Below, in pieces: positions 23,778-35,870 of a stretch of 64,000 nucleotides of DNA (position 1 is the first letter of the stretch; each line of letters begins with the position of its first letter). Position numbers and translations under genes: made by a program. Source of the DNA: Pisolithus tinctorius (lineage: Eukaryota > Basidiomycota > Agaricomycetes > Boletales > Pisolithaceae). The notes under the pieces were generated by a model. It did no database searches and was not told where the DNA came from. It was given only the letters and a program-made list of their open reading frames with translations. The stretch spans positions 62,001 through 126,000 of the forward strand of contig JANFAH010000059.1 of the NCBI GenBank assembly GCA_024663395.1, given 5' to 3'.

Positions 23778-23934
23778 TTCCGTGAGTATTTTTCGGTGGG
23801 TACGTAGTCTAAGGCTGATTTGACATGTTCATTTGGCCCACGGCCAGTTGGACAACCAGCCTGTGTTTTTGTTCCCGGTGGATACAGGTCCTTAAGAATG
23901 GATCTCACGACCCTCAAAGATACCTGCAAGCTAC

Positions 23935-25936
23935 TTAGAATGTAATTTCTCTAAACTCTGTGAATCTTTCGGGGACCATCATAAAGGGATCAACTGTACT
24001 TCGCCCGGCCACCTTGGCAACAGCAGCAGCATGTACACCTTCCAGTGCTTCTGTCCACGATTGTAGTGCAGCGTAACGTTGCTTCTCCAGTGCTTGTCTA
24101 CAAAGAAATGGTTACAACTGAATTTTAGAGAGGGAAACGAGACTTACGTCCTATCCAGTTCCAACCGCATGCCAACTTGGTCTATGCGACCATCCACCTT
24201 ACCTTCAAGAATAAGTCCAATGAGCAACTCCTCAACATCAGCGATCTCAACATTGAGTTGCTGGCAAGAGCAGCGGTGAGCTCCTCTGAGGATTACTGGT
24301 GAGGAGTGTAACAACGCACCTTGGCAAGGAAGGAGAGTTCAAGTCGTGTGTAAGGTTTGATGAGGTCTATGAGGTACTGGGTTCGTAGGCTTTTTAGGAG
24401 TTCTCCAATGTAAGAGCGGATGAAAGCATCGTCCATGATCGTCGAACGATTGTCTGCAAGGTAAACAGTGAGTATACCTCGCGACCAATAATACAACCCA
24501 TACCCTTTAAGATCTTCTCTGCCGAATGCACCTCTCTCCGCTGATACGCATCCACTAAATCAGTCATTGCCTTGATTTGTGGATCATTCTTGTATGGCTT
24601 CGTCTCCTGGGAATCGAAGGGGTTCACTTCTGAACCTGTCAACATGTTCGCAAGTACAAGGTACTTCAGTACTTGGATACGCTGCGGTGAACCTGCTTCG
24701 TCGTAATTCCGGAAAGATTCGAAAAAATCTTCCGATGCACGGTTCCATCGACCTGCGTAACATACATAAGTGTCGGGTAACTTGGCAGACCCGTAGCCGG
24801 AAACTGACGTTCGGCCATCCACATCTTGCCTCCACATTCCTTGATGACCCCCATAATTCGAGGGTGCGGTATCGCAGATCTCACATTATTGGCGGCGTTA
24901 TATATTTCCTACGTTTAGGCTCTTTGAGGATAACCAGGCACCGCGAGCGCGAGGTCAAGCACACCTTAAGTTTTTTGACATTACGCATCTCGTTATGCAT
25001 CTGGATCTCGAGCGCGTATATCTCGAGTAATTGGGTACCACGTTGGGATTGGTCCTCGTTGTCCATGGCAGCCTTCGTAGTGGCGTGTAATTCTTGTATG
25101 CGCTGTGTTTTCAGTCGGTGAAACGATCTACAACAGTCGCCGGCGCACACAAACCTTGCTGAGTCGGCCATATTCTTTCCGGTCCAACCAAAGCTTGGCA
25201 AGCTTGAGGTTGGTCTTCACTGATAGCCGCTGTAAAGAAAAGGCGTGTTGTGCGGTTAACAGATGACAGCCAACGTGGACTCACCTCATTTTTCGCCTCC
25301 TTCAAAGCCTCATTTGTCACCTGGTAGAACCTTTCCAACACCTCGACTTCAACGGGCCCACCCTTTCCTCCTCCCACGTAATCAAGGATCCCATTGATGG
25401 TTTTCTCGGAGTAATTGCGCGTCACGGCAGACTTGGTGTAAGTTAACAGTTGCGTGTATGTCTTAAGAGCATCGGCAGGTCGATGGAGTTGGAGGAAGAG
25501 GAGCTTAGTTGATTGTTTGAGTGCTTTGAACCCCCTATATATGCAACACGTAAAACCCAATGTAAACGAATGGTGGTCAGGAGCGCACCAGTCGCCTTTC
25601 TCGGTTTCCTGGTCCACTATGACCTTGAACTCCTTCAACGCTTGCTCTGGATCATCCTCCTTCTTTGCTGAAGGAGACGGATGTCAAGTCCCAAGATCAC
25701 CATCCGTATACAATGAATCGAGTGACAGGACGGGACGTACACTTTGCAGTGTAGTACATATTCTCGACATCTGCACTCCCCGAGTCATTTGCCTCGTCAT
25801 TATCGGAGTAGTCGAAACCATAGTCCTGTCATCGAAGTCCATCAGCCCAGGGTTGAGGGGGCGGTGCGCAGGTAGTCGCGGGACGACGTGCCTCATCATC
25901 GCTGCCTTGCATATAGTCAGCGTCATCGTCATCCAT
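23935..25936 (-). CDS. CSN2: COP9 signalosome subunit 2
   Basis: PCI-domain subunit of the COP9 signalosome, which removes Nedd8 from cullins. Start at 25934-25936: [15 protein letters not shown], spliced across a GC-AG intron to [12 protein letters not shown] and [10 protein letters not shown]. Then [80 protein letters not shown], the strongly conserved [20 protein letters not shown] and [20 protein letters not shown], and the PCI part [20 protein letters not shown] with [20 protein letters not shown]. The chain ends [17 protein letters not shown] and a C-terminal helix, with the stop at 23935-23937. The tail after the PCI domain is some 40 residues longer than the animal protein. It converges with mL40 at 157 nt. 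Confidence 0.96.
25826..25891 (-). other. GC-AG intron in the COP9 subunit 2 gene
   Basis: Between codons GAT GAG and GAC TAT the 66-nt interval starts GCACGT and ends GACAG. Removing it restores the acidic CSN2 N-terminus ([13 protein letters not shown]). Without removal the frame stops within 35 codons. No GT donor in register is available nearby. Confidence 0.75.
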
Positions 25937-26277
25937 TATCTCTAGTAAAAACGGTGCGGTGCAAGTGATCGAAGTAGTGGGCTTGACGTGAGCGCCGAGC
26001 GTCTGCGACCACCGACGCTGTGGGATAAGCTAGGCGTCCCTCTGCGAACTCGAGCACTAATTGTGTGCGCCACAGACCCCTCTTGAGTTAGTATCACTAT
26101 GTTCGGCTACTAGTAGGAAGGTACATACAAGCAATGTGAATGGTGCAGAGTGCCAGTGAAATGCAACAATGCCAACTGGTGTGGATGTCGTGTAACAATG
26201 CTAGGTAAATTACAAAATGGGCAACGAAGCGATAGCAACATAGGAGATGCGTCGTGGAAAAAAAAAGTGGCAAGTTT
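25937..26277. other. Spacer between CSN2 promoter and FAB1 3' end
   Basis: About 340 nt with no coding signal. Contains the CSN2 upstream region and the FAB1 3' untranslated region. Confidence 0.6.
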
Positions 26278-29200
26278 CTACCAGTCTGCGAGGGTATTGG
26301 AGTCTTCTTCAGGCGAGTCTCTGACTTTCATCCATCGATCAGGAATCTAGACGCATAATATCATCAACCAAATGCTTAATTAGCGAAGGAGATGCCAATT
26401 TACCATTGGGAAGTATCTCTCCATTGCGCTGAGGAAGCGTTGCTTGTACTGCTTAGGTGTCACAATCGTCGGCTCGCCTTTCCCGCCACCCAAAAACGTA
26501 GATTCTTTCACCCAGCTTTCCAATTTCTTGTCCCATGTGTACGTCCGGATATAGTCTACGGTATTATCGGTTACGGACATCCGCACGGCCGATAAGTAAC
26601 TGAGGACATACCGACGATACCAGCGACGAGTTCATGTGTGTCGTTATCTACACCAACTACCAGCGAGTAATCCATGACGTTGATATCCGCCAGGAAGGTG
26701 CTGTCGTTATAAAGTGCACCCCGCAAGATGCGTTTCGAGTGCTCCCGCACATAGAAAGGCGAGAGATGAGCGGCTGGCAGGAAATTAGCCACACGAAGCA
26801 GGCAGACCGGCTAGACATACTTTCAACGAGGTTCTCATCAAGCAATACCTCATTTTCCCGACCAGTCGATTGCACGTGACGGTTTCTGGTGGACCCTTTC
26901 AGGTCATATATCTGGATAAAATGATGAAGTCAAGTGTGAGTAGACGAGAAGTCGTCTCTACCTTCGCAAAACGGCGGTTGTAAAAAAGGTTCTCCATAAC
27001 TAGTAGATTCATGTGCATAACTTTAGCTCTGTTTCTCTCTTTTGATTTCTTGAACGTTAGCTTGTAACAACCAAAAACTTTGGCAAGAAGTGTAGGCCGC
27101 TAGAATGCAATGAGCGTACGCTTAGGATTTATGTCAACAAAACGTACATCTGCCGCGAATGCTGATGCCATGTAGTCAAAATATGCCGGTGCAAAGGTCT
27201 CCATGGTCGCCAACTCAGCCCTCGACAGCTCCTTCGCAATGAATCGATCATCTACCAGTGAAAAAAAAAGGATCATAATTACACACTTCGACTGGGAAAA
27301 GAAAGGGATTAACCTCGGGTCTTTAGAAATGCCGAACCAGATTTTCCGCCATTAGCGTTCCATTTGACACATCTTGCTAATGACTCGATGATGCTTTTGT
27401 CACAATCGTACATTTTTCGCAAAGCGTCAAACTGTTCCGGGTACAAAATCGTACAGCTTATCGTCAAGCCACCACTTTCAAATGCTGTTGTTTCAGGTAG
27501 CGTGGATGAGTGTGTACAAACCCTTGAAAGGCGAAACCCTTACAAATTACCCATGACATCTTTGAAGATGCTGATTTCAGGTCGTCTGTCGGGTTCAAGG
27601 AGTCCAATGTATCGACATTAACCACACCCCAGGTTGAGGAACAGTCGGTAGTGGAGTGATCGTCTGGCATGAATGCTTCTCCTTCAGTAAGTTTTGGTTC
27701 CTTAACTGTTCGTTTCTCTGCTCGTGATTTGGCCAACATTTCACGATATTGTATTGAGCTTTGGAAACGTATGTCAAAAACACCTTGCAGATAGAGTGAG
27801 ACGACGCTCACTTTAAGGACAAAGCAATGATGGAGGTGGGCTCATCAGTATGAACGACCATCGACGAGCCACGGAAAATATGCTCTCGATCATCGAGCGT
27901 GTCATCATCACACTCGAAATCCTTACTACGAATAGACAATAGTCGGTATATAGAACCACGGATGTCATCTAGAGAGATGGTGGGCGGCGTCGGCGGTGCT
28001 AGATAGCCTGAAGGCTCTGCTTGAAGAAAAGGAGACGGCGGTAGAGATCGTGAATGTTCCGGGACTATAGAGGGCGGCGGTAGAGGTGGGGTGGAAGACC
28101 GTGGAAGAGCTGGCTGTTGGGGTTCAGGGATAGGCTCCTCTTGGACTGTGACTTGTGGCAGTGTTTGGGATTGCTCAGGAGAGGATTCCGTAGTTATCTT
28201 GTCAGATGATTTGCGTGCTTCGTCTTCGTCGCCCCCTTCGTCATCTGCCTCACTAGAGCTATCGGAAAGGTCGGTATCATCTTTGATGGCATCTTTAATA
28301 GGCTGTACATCCACCTTCGCCTCCGAGGAAGCCACAGGACGGGCTTTGCGTCCTCGGATGACTGCATATCTGCGGTTGGCACGTTCATTGTCCCTACTTA
28401 TGCGTTCAAAGTGCCTCGCAATGGTGGAAACCCTCGAGCCCCCCGGCTGTTGCGACCTTCTGTTGGTAAATTTTGCGGTACCAGGAACGCGTGTGGACGG
28501 TTTCTCCCGACCCACGGGGCGAGAAGGTGTTTTGACTCGTGCCCTTCCTCCAGCAGATCCTGAGGCCAACTTCGAGGAGAGTGGCGGAGATGCCATAGAC
28601 CCCGAACTCTCCATACCCTTGGACCCACGTCTGTCCGGCGAAGTCTGGCGAGAAGCGTCCGGAAGTTTAATTGTATGTGGCGCCTGCCTGGAGGGCCGTC
28701 GATTTCCCAAATAGCGAGGAGCTGCGTTTGCTGCGTAGCCAGACTCGAAATCAGAGACAGACTGTTTCCTAGCAAGGTCGTGTCTGTGCTGGCCACGAAC
28801 TACCCGCTGGGGAACTCGGGGATTATCTTCCTGCTCGCTCTCCGAGACAAGTGGAGGCGGTGGTAACAAGGCAGTTTTGGCGAGTTCTTCGACGCCTTGC
28901 GCAGGAATGAAGTCTTGATACCTGGCGACGAGCTCCGCGACGCTGGGGTGCGGAGTCGAACGGCGGGGTAGTCTTGATACGCGTGGGGGACGATCAGTTC
29001 CAAAGCCATTCCGCTTGGCCTAAAGATCACAAATTACTGGGACAAGAAATACAACTTTCTCTTCGTCACTTACCCGTCTCCGTTCGGATACAGTACCATC
29101 CTCTTTCGATGCTCCAATGGTGGAATCACTATCCGGGTCTGATTTAGTGGCAGCAGCTTGGTGGACCAGCTCTTGAGGTGCAATGGATGCTTCCTCCGAT

Positions 29201-32200
29201 TTCAAGGACAACTCCTTTTCAGCAGGGCTCTCCAGACATGTTTCGAGTTCGGGCTCCGAGATGTCCGATGCAGAGGAAATAAGCGACTCTGTAGTATCTG
29301 TATCTTTCCGCCTGCCCAATCCACCTTCCTTCACCTCTGAAATTCTCATCGACGGCACGCGGTGTTCAGAAAAGTGACTTGCTAGGTCAGGTCGCTTTCC
29401 CCATCCCACCCGCACAGCACCGAGTGCGGACACGCGGCCAGTACTTTTTTCCAGAGTCAGAGAGCCTCGGGGTTTAGGGAGCTTGTCAAAGTCCTGTTGC
29501 CACGCGACAATACGATCTTGACGGAACGCTCTGACTTGGTTCAATGCCAGCGTATCTGTTGGCGGTGACTCGTTGTACACCTTGTTGATTAGATGAGCAA
29601 TCTCCTCCCGTTCGGCCACGGCGCGGGCGATCAGTTTATTGATGTCAGCTGTAAGGTTGACGTTGTGGTCCTCATCATCGGTAGCGGCATCGATGCCAAT
29701 AAGCTGTAGATCATCGATTAGTGCCGAATACCAGGTTGCGTTCCGCAGCTGGAGGCGCTCGAAATCGGCATTCTTGAGCTCCAGCTGTATTTCCGGGCTC
29801 ACGCGGATGCGCATGGCAGGATATATGATCTCGTGCAACGTGATAGGATCTGCCTGGAACCGAACCGTCATACCCCGGACGGCGAAGTATCTAACGTGGT
29901 GTTGGTATATGTTATGCTGACAGCCGGCGCCTTGCACGAGCTTGACATCGGCAGGATAGAAGTGAAGTTCCATGAATTTCGCAAACGAGTACCGCTGCAT
30001 TTCCGCCGAAATCGGAATGAATGGCGTTGCTGAACCACAGACACGACAAGCACTCCAAGTGGTGATCATATCTGGGGAAGGGTACATGTGCCTTCCACGG
30101 ATCTGACCATCCCACTGCTCGACGGCAACGCAAAGCCGGGTTTCATTATGTACGAAAACCTGGCAATGTCGTGCAAGCGGTTGGTCACATCCTTTGCTTG
30201 TGCAGATGGCTCTAGGGTCAAGGAATTGTACCAGCGTGTCGTTGACAGCCTTTTCGATGAATTGGCCAAGCGTGCAGTCGTTTTCGCCGTAGAATGAGAT
30301 ATAAACCATGCTCGGCGGGGAGCAGGCACCATGGGAACCGAACTCCTCGATTGGAGTGGAAAACTTCCACAGACTGATGCATTGATACTTTTCTACATTC
30401 AGGTCGTCGCGATTCTTGCGAAGGTACCACTCCCAGATGCGACGATGTTCATCGTGTTTCCACTTGACCAAGCTTAATTGGCTCTCGAGTGCGATATCAG
30501 CGGTGGTCTTCAAAGACGCAGTCTCCAAACTAGACGGCATAGACGGCATAGGAGAGGCGGCGTATGCTCCTGGCAAAATGTGTTCTGTTGAATTCGGCTG
30601 TGGTTCGAAATAACTTTTTGGATCTCCTATGTCATACTTCTCTTGGTCCGGAGGTGGAGTGTCGGGCAGCGCAGGTAGCGGTAAAGCTTCAATCTGTGCC
30701 TTCACATCGTCACAAACATTAGCATCAGTTTGCGTGCCGTTAGTCACCGCGGTCTCCAGTGTTGGTGTCCTGGAAGGATTATTCTCCTTGAGTTTGTCTA
30801 GTGTCCCTTTCTCTTCTCGCCGAACAATCTCATCCTCCCAGGCACGCTGTGCACGCGTGAGCTCCTCATCTAACTCTTGCATCAGCCTTATTGGGTAGGG
30901 CGGGGGGAAGCGTAATGTAGCAGATACGGAAATGAATGTCTTGTAGTATGGCTCAACTGATGCCTTGATGCGTTTTGATAGTCGCACACGATCGGCATCT
31001 ACATCAGGAAGGTCTTCCTCAGTAGCTTCTCCACTGGAGCTGTCCATTTTTTCCCTCTCTTCGCCAGTGGCAGTCTCCAAATGAATTAGCGAGACAGACG
31101 AAGGCACGAGTGCACTTGGGCCATGTCCGTTAGGAGTACCGGACGCTTCCAACTGCAGAGACTGCCGCGACATCGTCGCTGGAACCGCCTCTTGTGAGAG
31201 AGACGGTAAAGTTATGACGGAATCCTTCCAAAGATGCGTTTCCAACTTCAAGTTTCTCACGACGAACGTCAGGAACCGGATAGCTTTCTTTACCTTCCTC
31301 AACGTCTCGGAGTCCCCGCCTCTCAGTACAATGGTACACCCCATATCGTGATTACAACCCTCGAAGCGCATGTACGTTTTGCGCCTCCCTGGGATGAGTG
31401 GGTGGTCAAAAGTTTGGATACGGAATCGAGTGCAATGGCCTAGACGAGGTTCTAGGGCCAACTTGTCCATAGATGAAAAGATGTCGCCCTGAGTCATCCT
31501 TGCTACGAACTGGATAGCGGAGGGCTTCACCGACCGAGCAACAGCAATGTTTTGCTTGGCAAGCGCCTCGAGCGCAATGCGCGAGACTGATTTTTCCGCT
31601 ATAACGATGTGCGGGCGAAGTGCAGCAATCCGGCTGGTAAGATTTCCAAGGTACTCCTTCTCCTGACGCATTACCTGTCCGAAATTCACATACTGTCCTT
31701 CGACGCGATGGAACTCCAAGGGAAAGGTAACGAGCATGACGCGAGGGTTATGAAGCGTCCGCGACATTTGTTTATGGGCCACGTTCTTAGTTATGACAGC
31801 CCCGTCAACATATTCTGAATCTGACGGTGTACCGCCCGGTATCTTTTTGATCTTCACGTAGCGCCTGATGTCCATGTCCTCACCCTGACGATAGGGAAGC
31901 GAGGTGAAGGTGAGTTCGCGGGCTATTCGAAGAGCAAGTTTCAGGAGCGTTTCTTCCCATTCCTTGATATTCGGTATATCTTCCGTCAAAAGCATCTGCC
32001 GTAGCATTATTCGCAGGTGAAACATCGAAATCAAGTTAAGTTCATGTGCATATCTACGGGCCAAGGAGTAAGTTATCCGAGTAACCGGTAAAAGATGCTT
32101 ACGCGGTAGAATCCCTCCTGGTTCGCCAACTGTCTATATTTGTGATGCTATCCAACCGAGAATGCGCCCTGCTTCGGATAAACGGTGTGGCTACGTCGAA

Positions 32201-33614
32201 ATCCCCAAAGCTGTTGAACCTCGACCTCACTGTTTCACAAGCCCCAGGGCCATCGGAGGTACCAAAAAGATCTGGAGAGCTAACTGGAAATTGGATAGTG
32301 CTTGTACTCGGTCGTTCCACGTTCATTGGAGTAGTCATAGGGAACTCCACAGGCGCTTCGGGTAGTGTATCGTCTGGATGCGTGTTGCTACTTTGCTGGT
32401 GCTGGCAGACAACGGCTTCGGGGACCTTCTCGTCTTCGATAAGACTCCGCCGGAAAGGAGCGGTACTATCTCGAACGGGCTCAGGGCACCTAGGTGTCAC
32501 GAAACCAGATATGTCCGAACCCGAGAGTGAACGCTTCGTCTCCGCGATTGAGTATAAGTTAAATGGCTCTTCAGATCTTCCGAACAATTGCGATGCAGCA
32601 AATGGCGACTGGGGATGGTGACCTAGACCGAACGTGAATGCATCCGTTCCGAGTTGGTGAGCCGGGAATGGGGATACCGACGACGTAACCGAACGGTGGT
32701 CATCATCGTCTTCCTCATCAACAGTGGCAAGCTTTTCCAGGCATAAGTTGCACACCCGTAACATCCCGTCGTGGCCAAAGCGCGTTCCTTTGATGATGTT
32801 GGAGGCACACCGGGAGCAGAATATCTGGCCTACCACGAGTCATCGAGCAGTCATGCATAGTGGCAGAGTACATACCGCAGATGCGACAATGGTGCTTTCG
32901 GCGCCAAGTTGTGAAGACACTCTTGCAGTCGTAGCATTCTTTAGCATTCCCGTCGTCCATCCAATAATCCCTCGATAACCCTACGCGATGAGTTAGCCTT
33001 AATGCCACAGAGAAGTTCCGGAAGTGCGACAGACCTTCCCCCCGTATTCTTCGAATGACCTTCGACACGGATGCAGACCTCTTCAACGACATTGTGGTGC
33101 GTATGCTCCGAGCATCGTCTGGTATGGGAAATCCAGGAATAGCAGTACCGAATGCCGGCCCATCGGTTCCATCATAGAAAGGACCGCGAGATGGGGGTCG
33201 GTCAAATTCGGGCCCGAACGTAGGAGATTCAAAAACGACGGGTGTGAGAGATATGAGAGGAGGGGCAGGATCTGGGGGTACTACTTTCAGCGAAGTGGGG
33301 CGTTGCTCGGAGGATGACCTTGACGAAGGGTTGGCTTGTGTATTCGGCAGTGGGGTGGCAGACGGGCGCCTCTGTATGGTCCCGTTGGCAACCAGCTGGG
33401 AATTAGACGTCGGGGCGGGCAATGACAATGCCAGCGGGGCAGTAAAACTGTTCTTTACACGAGAGAAGAGAGAGGTGACCAGCGCATAAGAAGAGTTGTC
33501 ATTCTCATCCTCCTCAGCGAACGGATTGAACGACGTCAGGCTGGTAACATCCTCGGCCACTTTCGTGCTACTTCGAGAGGCTGACGGAGGTCCACTCTGT
33601 GCCAGAGACTCCAT
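26278..33614 (-). CDS. FAB1: 1-phosphatidylinositol-3-phosphate 5-kinase (Fab1/PIKfyve)
   Basis: Makes PI(3,5)P2 on vacuole/endosome membranes. Largest gene of the window, multi-exon, more than 2000 residues. From the ATG at 33612-33614: Ser/Pro-rich leader; FYVE zinc finger ([53 protein letters not shown]), whose RRKHHCR binds PI3P; a chaperonin (TCP1/CCT)-like domain in the 1014-codon exon 29020-32064 ([55 protein letters not shown]); and the conserved Cys/His region ([33 protein letters not shown]). A disordered linker follows (27808-29000). C-terminal lipid kinase domain in small exons: [44 protein letters not shown], catalytic [47 protein letters not shown], then PDRW. All expected blocks are present, so it should be active. 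Confidence 0.97.
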
Positions 33615-33743
33615 GTAGACACTTACTTGTTGATCAGGAGCTTGACAGCTTGGTTATCACTGCTTCCATACTTAGGTAATACGCGCTGTGCCATATCGGC
33701 ATCTCCCGAGAACCTTTATGCAGTCATATAGCCCCTGATTACC

Positions 33744-35582
33744 CTACAACTTTCTTGTCCTGTTGTCCTCAGTCTTCTGGGACAGTGCTTGAGACTGGTG
33801 CTTAAGCTCAGCATTATATCGCTCTCTCGTCTGCTTTTTTTCAACACGCTTGGTCTGGCGCTCAGCCTTGACGGCTTGCTTCCGAGCCTTTTTGTCTTCC
33901 TTGGACTCGTCACGCGGTCGGGTAACTGTTTGCTTGGGAACTTGGGTCCGCGGTGAGTACATAGCCTACGACGCCTGGAAGGAAGGAATTACCTTGCAGA
34001 ATTTCCTTATCCTCTGCAGAAGGGCTTGATTTGTGACGTTCCTCCAGAGCGTTCGTGTCTGCACTGGGAAGACCGGTACGATGATCAAGCTTGATTTTTG
34101 GAACAGGTTTAGATGTCCTGGCACGGATGATTTTTGGGTGGTTCTCGAGATTAGTGTAACTCGCTGTAGAAATCAGCTGAAGCCATCCAACTCATGGGAG
34201 TCACCCACTAAGTATAGTTTCGCAATCCCATCGGCTTTCCTTCTCGTTAGCATGGTACGATGCAAACAATTTCTCGTCATCTTCTTCGTCACTGTCGTTT
34301 TCCACTACCGATATTCTCACAGCCCCGTCCTGACCTATTGCCCGCCGAAGAGTATCGAGTTTGTCGACAGCAGAATCTCCAGGAAGAACAGGTTTTAGCT
34401 TCCGCCCCAGTAGTTCGTAATTCTCCACGAAGTCATCAACCATGGCAGCGAAGTCCTCGCGACTCGTAATGAGCTCGGGCGCTTCGTCGCAGTCGGATAG
34501 ATCAGACGATGCTTCCTCCTCTACTTTATCCCCGTCTGAACCATACTCATTCGACATGAGCTAGCGGACTAAGGTCAGGGAGTTTGACTGAAAGAGAGAG
34601 CAAGTCACCTGATCAAAACGCTCGTCCAGCGTAAGTAGTGCTTCTGTGCGGTACATCGATGAGCTGCTCATACTGTACCCTGATGCTACGGAGGATCCTT
34701 TTCGTCTCTGCTTACCCCCAACGACACGCAACTTGGGAAGGTTACCAACCGTGTCGCCGCCCTCCGAGTCGAGCTCCTCGTCACAATCACTTGGAGGGGC
34801 TCTCTTCTGTTCTTTCTGGAATTTTGCAAATCTTTCCTCCCAACCCCCAGCTTCCTCGTCACCATCTTGGTCACATTCTGTGTCTGACGGCTCTCCATCT
34901 TCCTTGAATTCATAATTAACTTCTTCTTCGCCCCTTTCCCCTCCGGCGACCAAATTTCCAAAGAAGTCATCTTCTAGAGAATCGTCCACAAAAGCATCGT
35001 CTTCAAGGGCTTCTAGGGTTTGTCGAAGATGTGGGTCCATATCAGGCTGGAAACCGGAAATCGAGTCGGGAATAGCTTGCTGTGACTCGAATTGACGGGG
35101 CATCTCATGCCTCGAAGGAAGCGCCTCCGGTGGAAGGTCGTTAAATAATATATCATCCTGTCCCTTTCCCTTAGCTTTGGATTTGATTTGACGCATGGAC
35201 GGAGCCTCGATAAGAAAGCTCTCTACACCTTCCTCCTCGGTCCCCACAGAGCGGAGATGCTGCATGTAATCATATTCGACGTCATCAAAGTAGACACCAT
35301 ATAGCGCCGCTTCGCCGACGTTGAGACGGGCGTCATGTGCGATGTCTTTTGGATCTAGGGCAGATTCCAACTCTGCGCGCGTTTTCCCCTAAATTGCATG
35401 CTAGGTATTGATTTCACTGACATTTCAGCTGATATACGCACCTTTCTGTCATTGCCTCGTACAACCTCCTTTAGCACGTGCTGACTCGCGTCTGGATCAT
35501 TAATAAGGGGATCTCTTTGTGATCTATGGACAAGCTGGAAATGCTTTGCTCCAGGCTGTCTGAATATTGACTTGGTGGGCAT
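33744..35582 (-). CDS. LTV1: 40S ribosome biogenesis factor Ltv1
   Basis: Acidic assembly factor that escorts late pre-40S particles and is released after phosphorylation. ATG at 35580-35582 (MPTKSIFRQPGAKHFQLVHR), then SQRDPLINDPDASQHVLKEV, the Ltv1 hallmark start. Next come DVEYDYMQHLRSVG, a long acidic middle (DDAFVDDSLEDDFFGNLV), FAKFQKEQKRAPPSDCDEEL, SSSMYRTEALLTLDERFDQ, ITSREDFAAMVDDFVENYEL and LLGRKLKPVLPG. The C-terminus is a basic helix (DESKEDKKARKQAVKAERQT), with the stop at 33744-33746. Small introns interrupt the chain at about 34560-34610, 34150-34205 and 33960-33990. The FAB1 start codon is only 129 nt beyond its stop on the same strand. Confidence 0.94.
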
Positions 35583-35870
35583 CCTTTCTCCCCAACCACA
35601 CACACTGAGCAAATGTAGGAGGAGCACAGCCACCAAGCTTGCGGATGTATTACGTAAGCGTTGTCGGTTGCTCCTTCCCCGTCACGAATCCCACCGCTGC
35701 AGCAGTGACGGTGGAGGCCACTGCACTTGCTACGTCTTCAATATCTTGCCATTCGTTCACACTCGCGTCAACGTCTTGTCCAGCATCGTAAACTAGTCGA
35801 AAGGACTGCTATAGAGCACCTGAAGTTCGGCGCCTTGGTCTGCTTGCAAGTTGGAAGATGCAACGGGAGC
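35583..35870. promoter_or_regulatory. Divergent promoter region, LTV1 / TAF2
   Basis: Roughly 290 nt between the LTV1 start and the first candidate TAF2 ATG. A perfect TATATAAG sits at 35890-35897, just right of it, followed by a CT-rich run. It could be the TAF2 TATA box, which would move the TAF2 start further right, or lie in its first exon-intron boundary. Confidence 0.45.

Noticed and set aside
28091..28714. 207-codon plus-strand frame opposite FAB1
   Set aside because: It is the mirror of the low-complexity FAB1 linker, whose Ser/Pro/Glu codons leave the opposite strand open.
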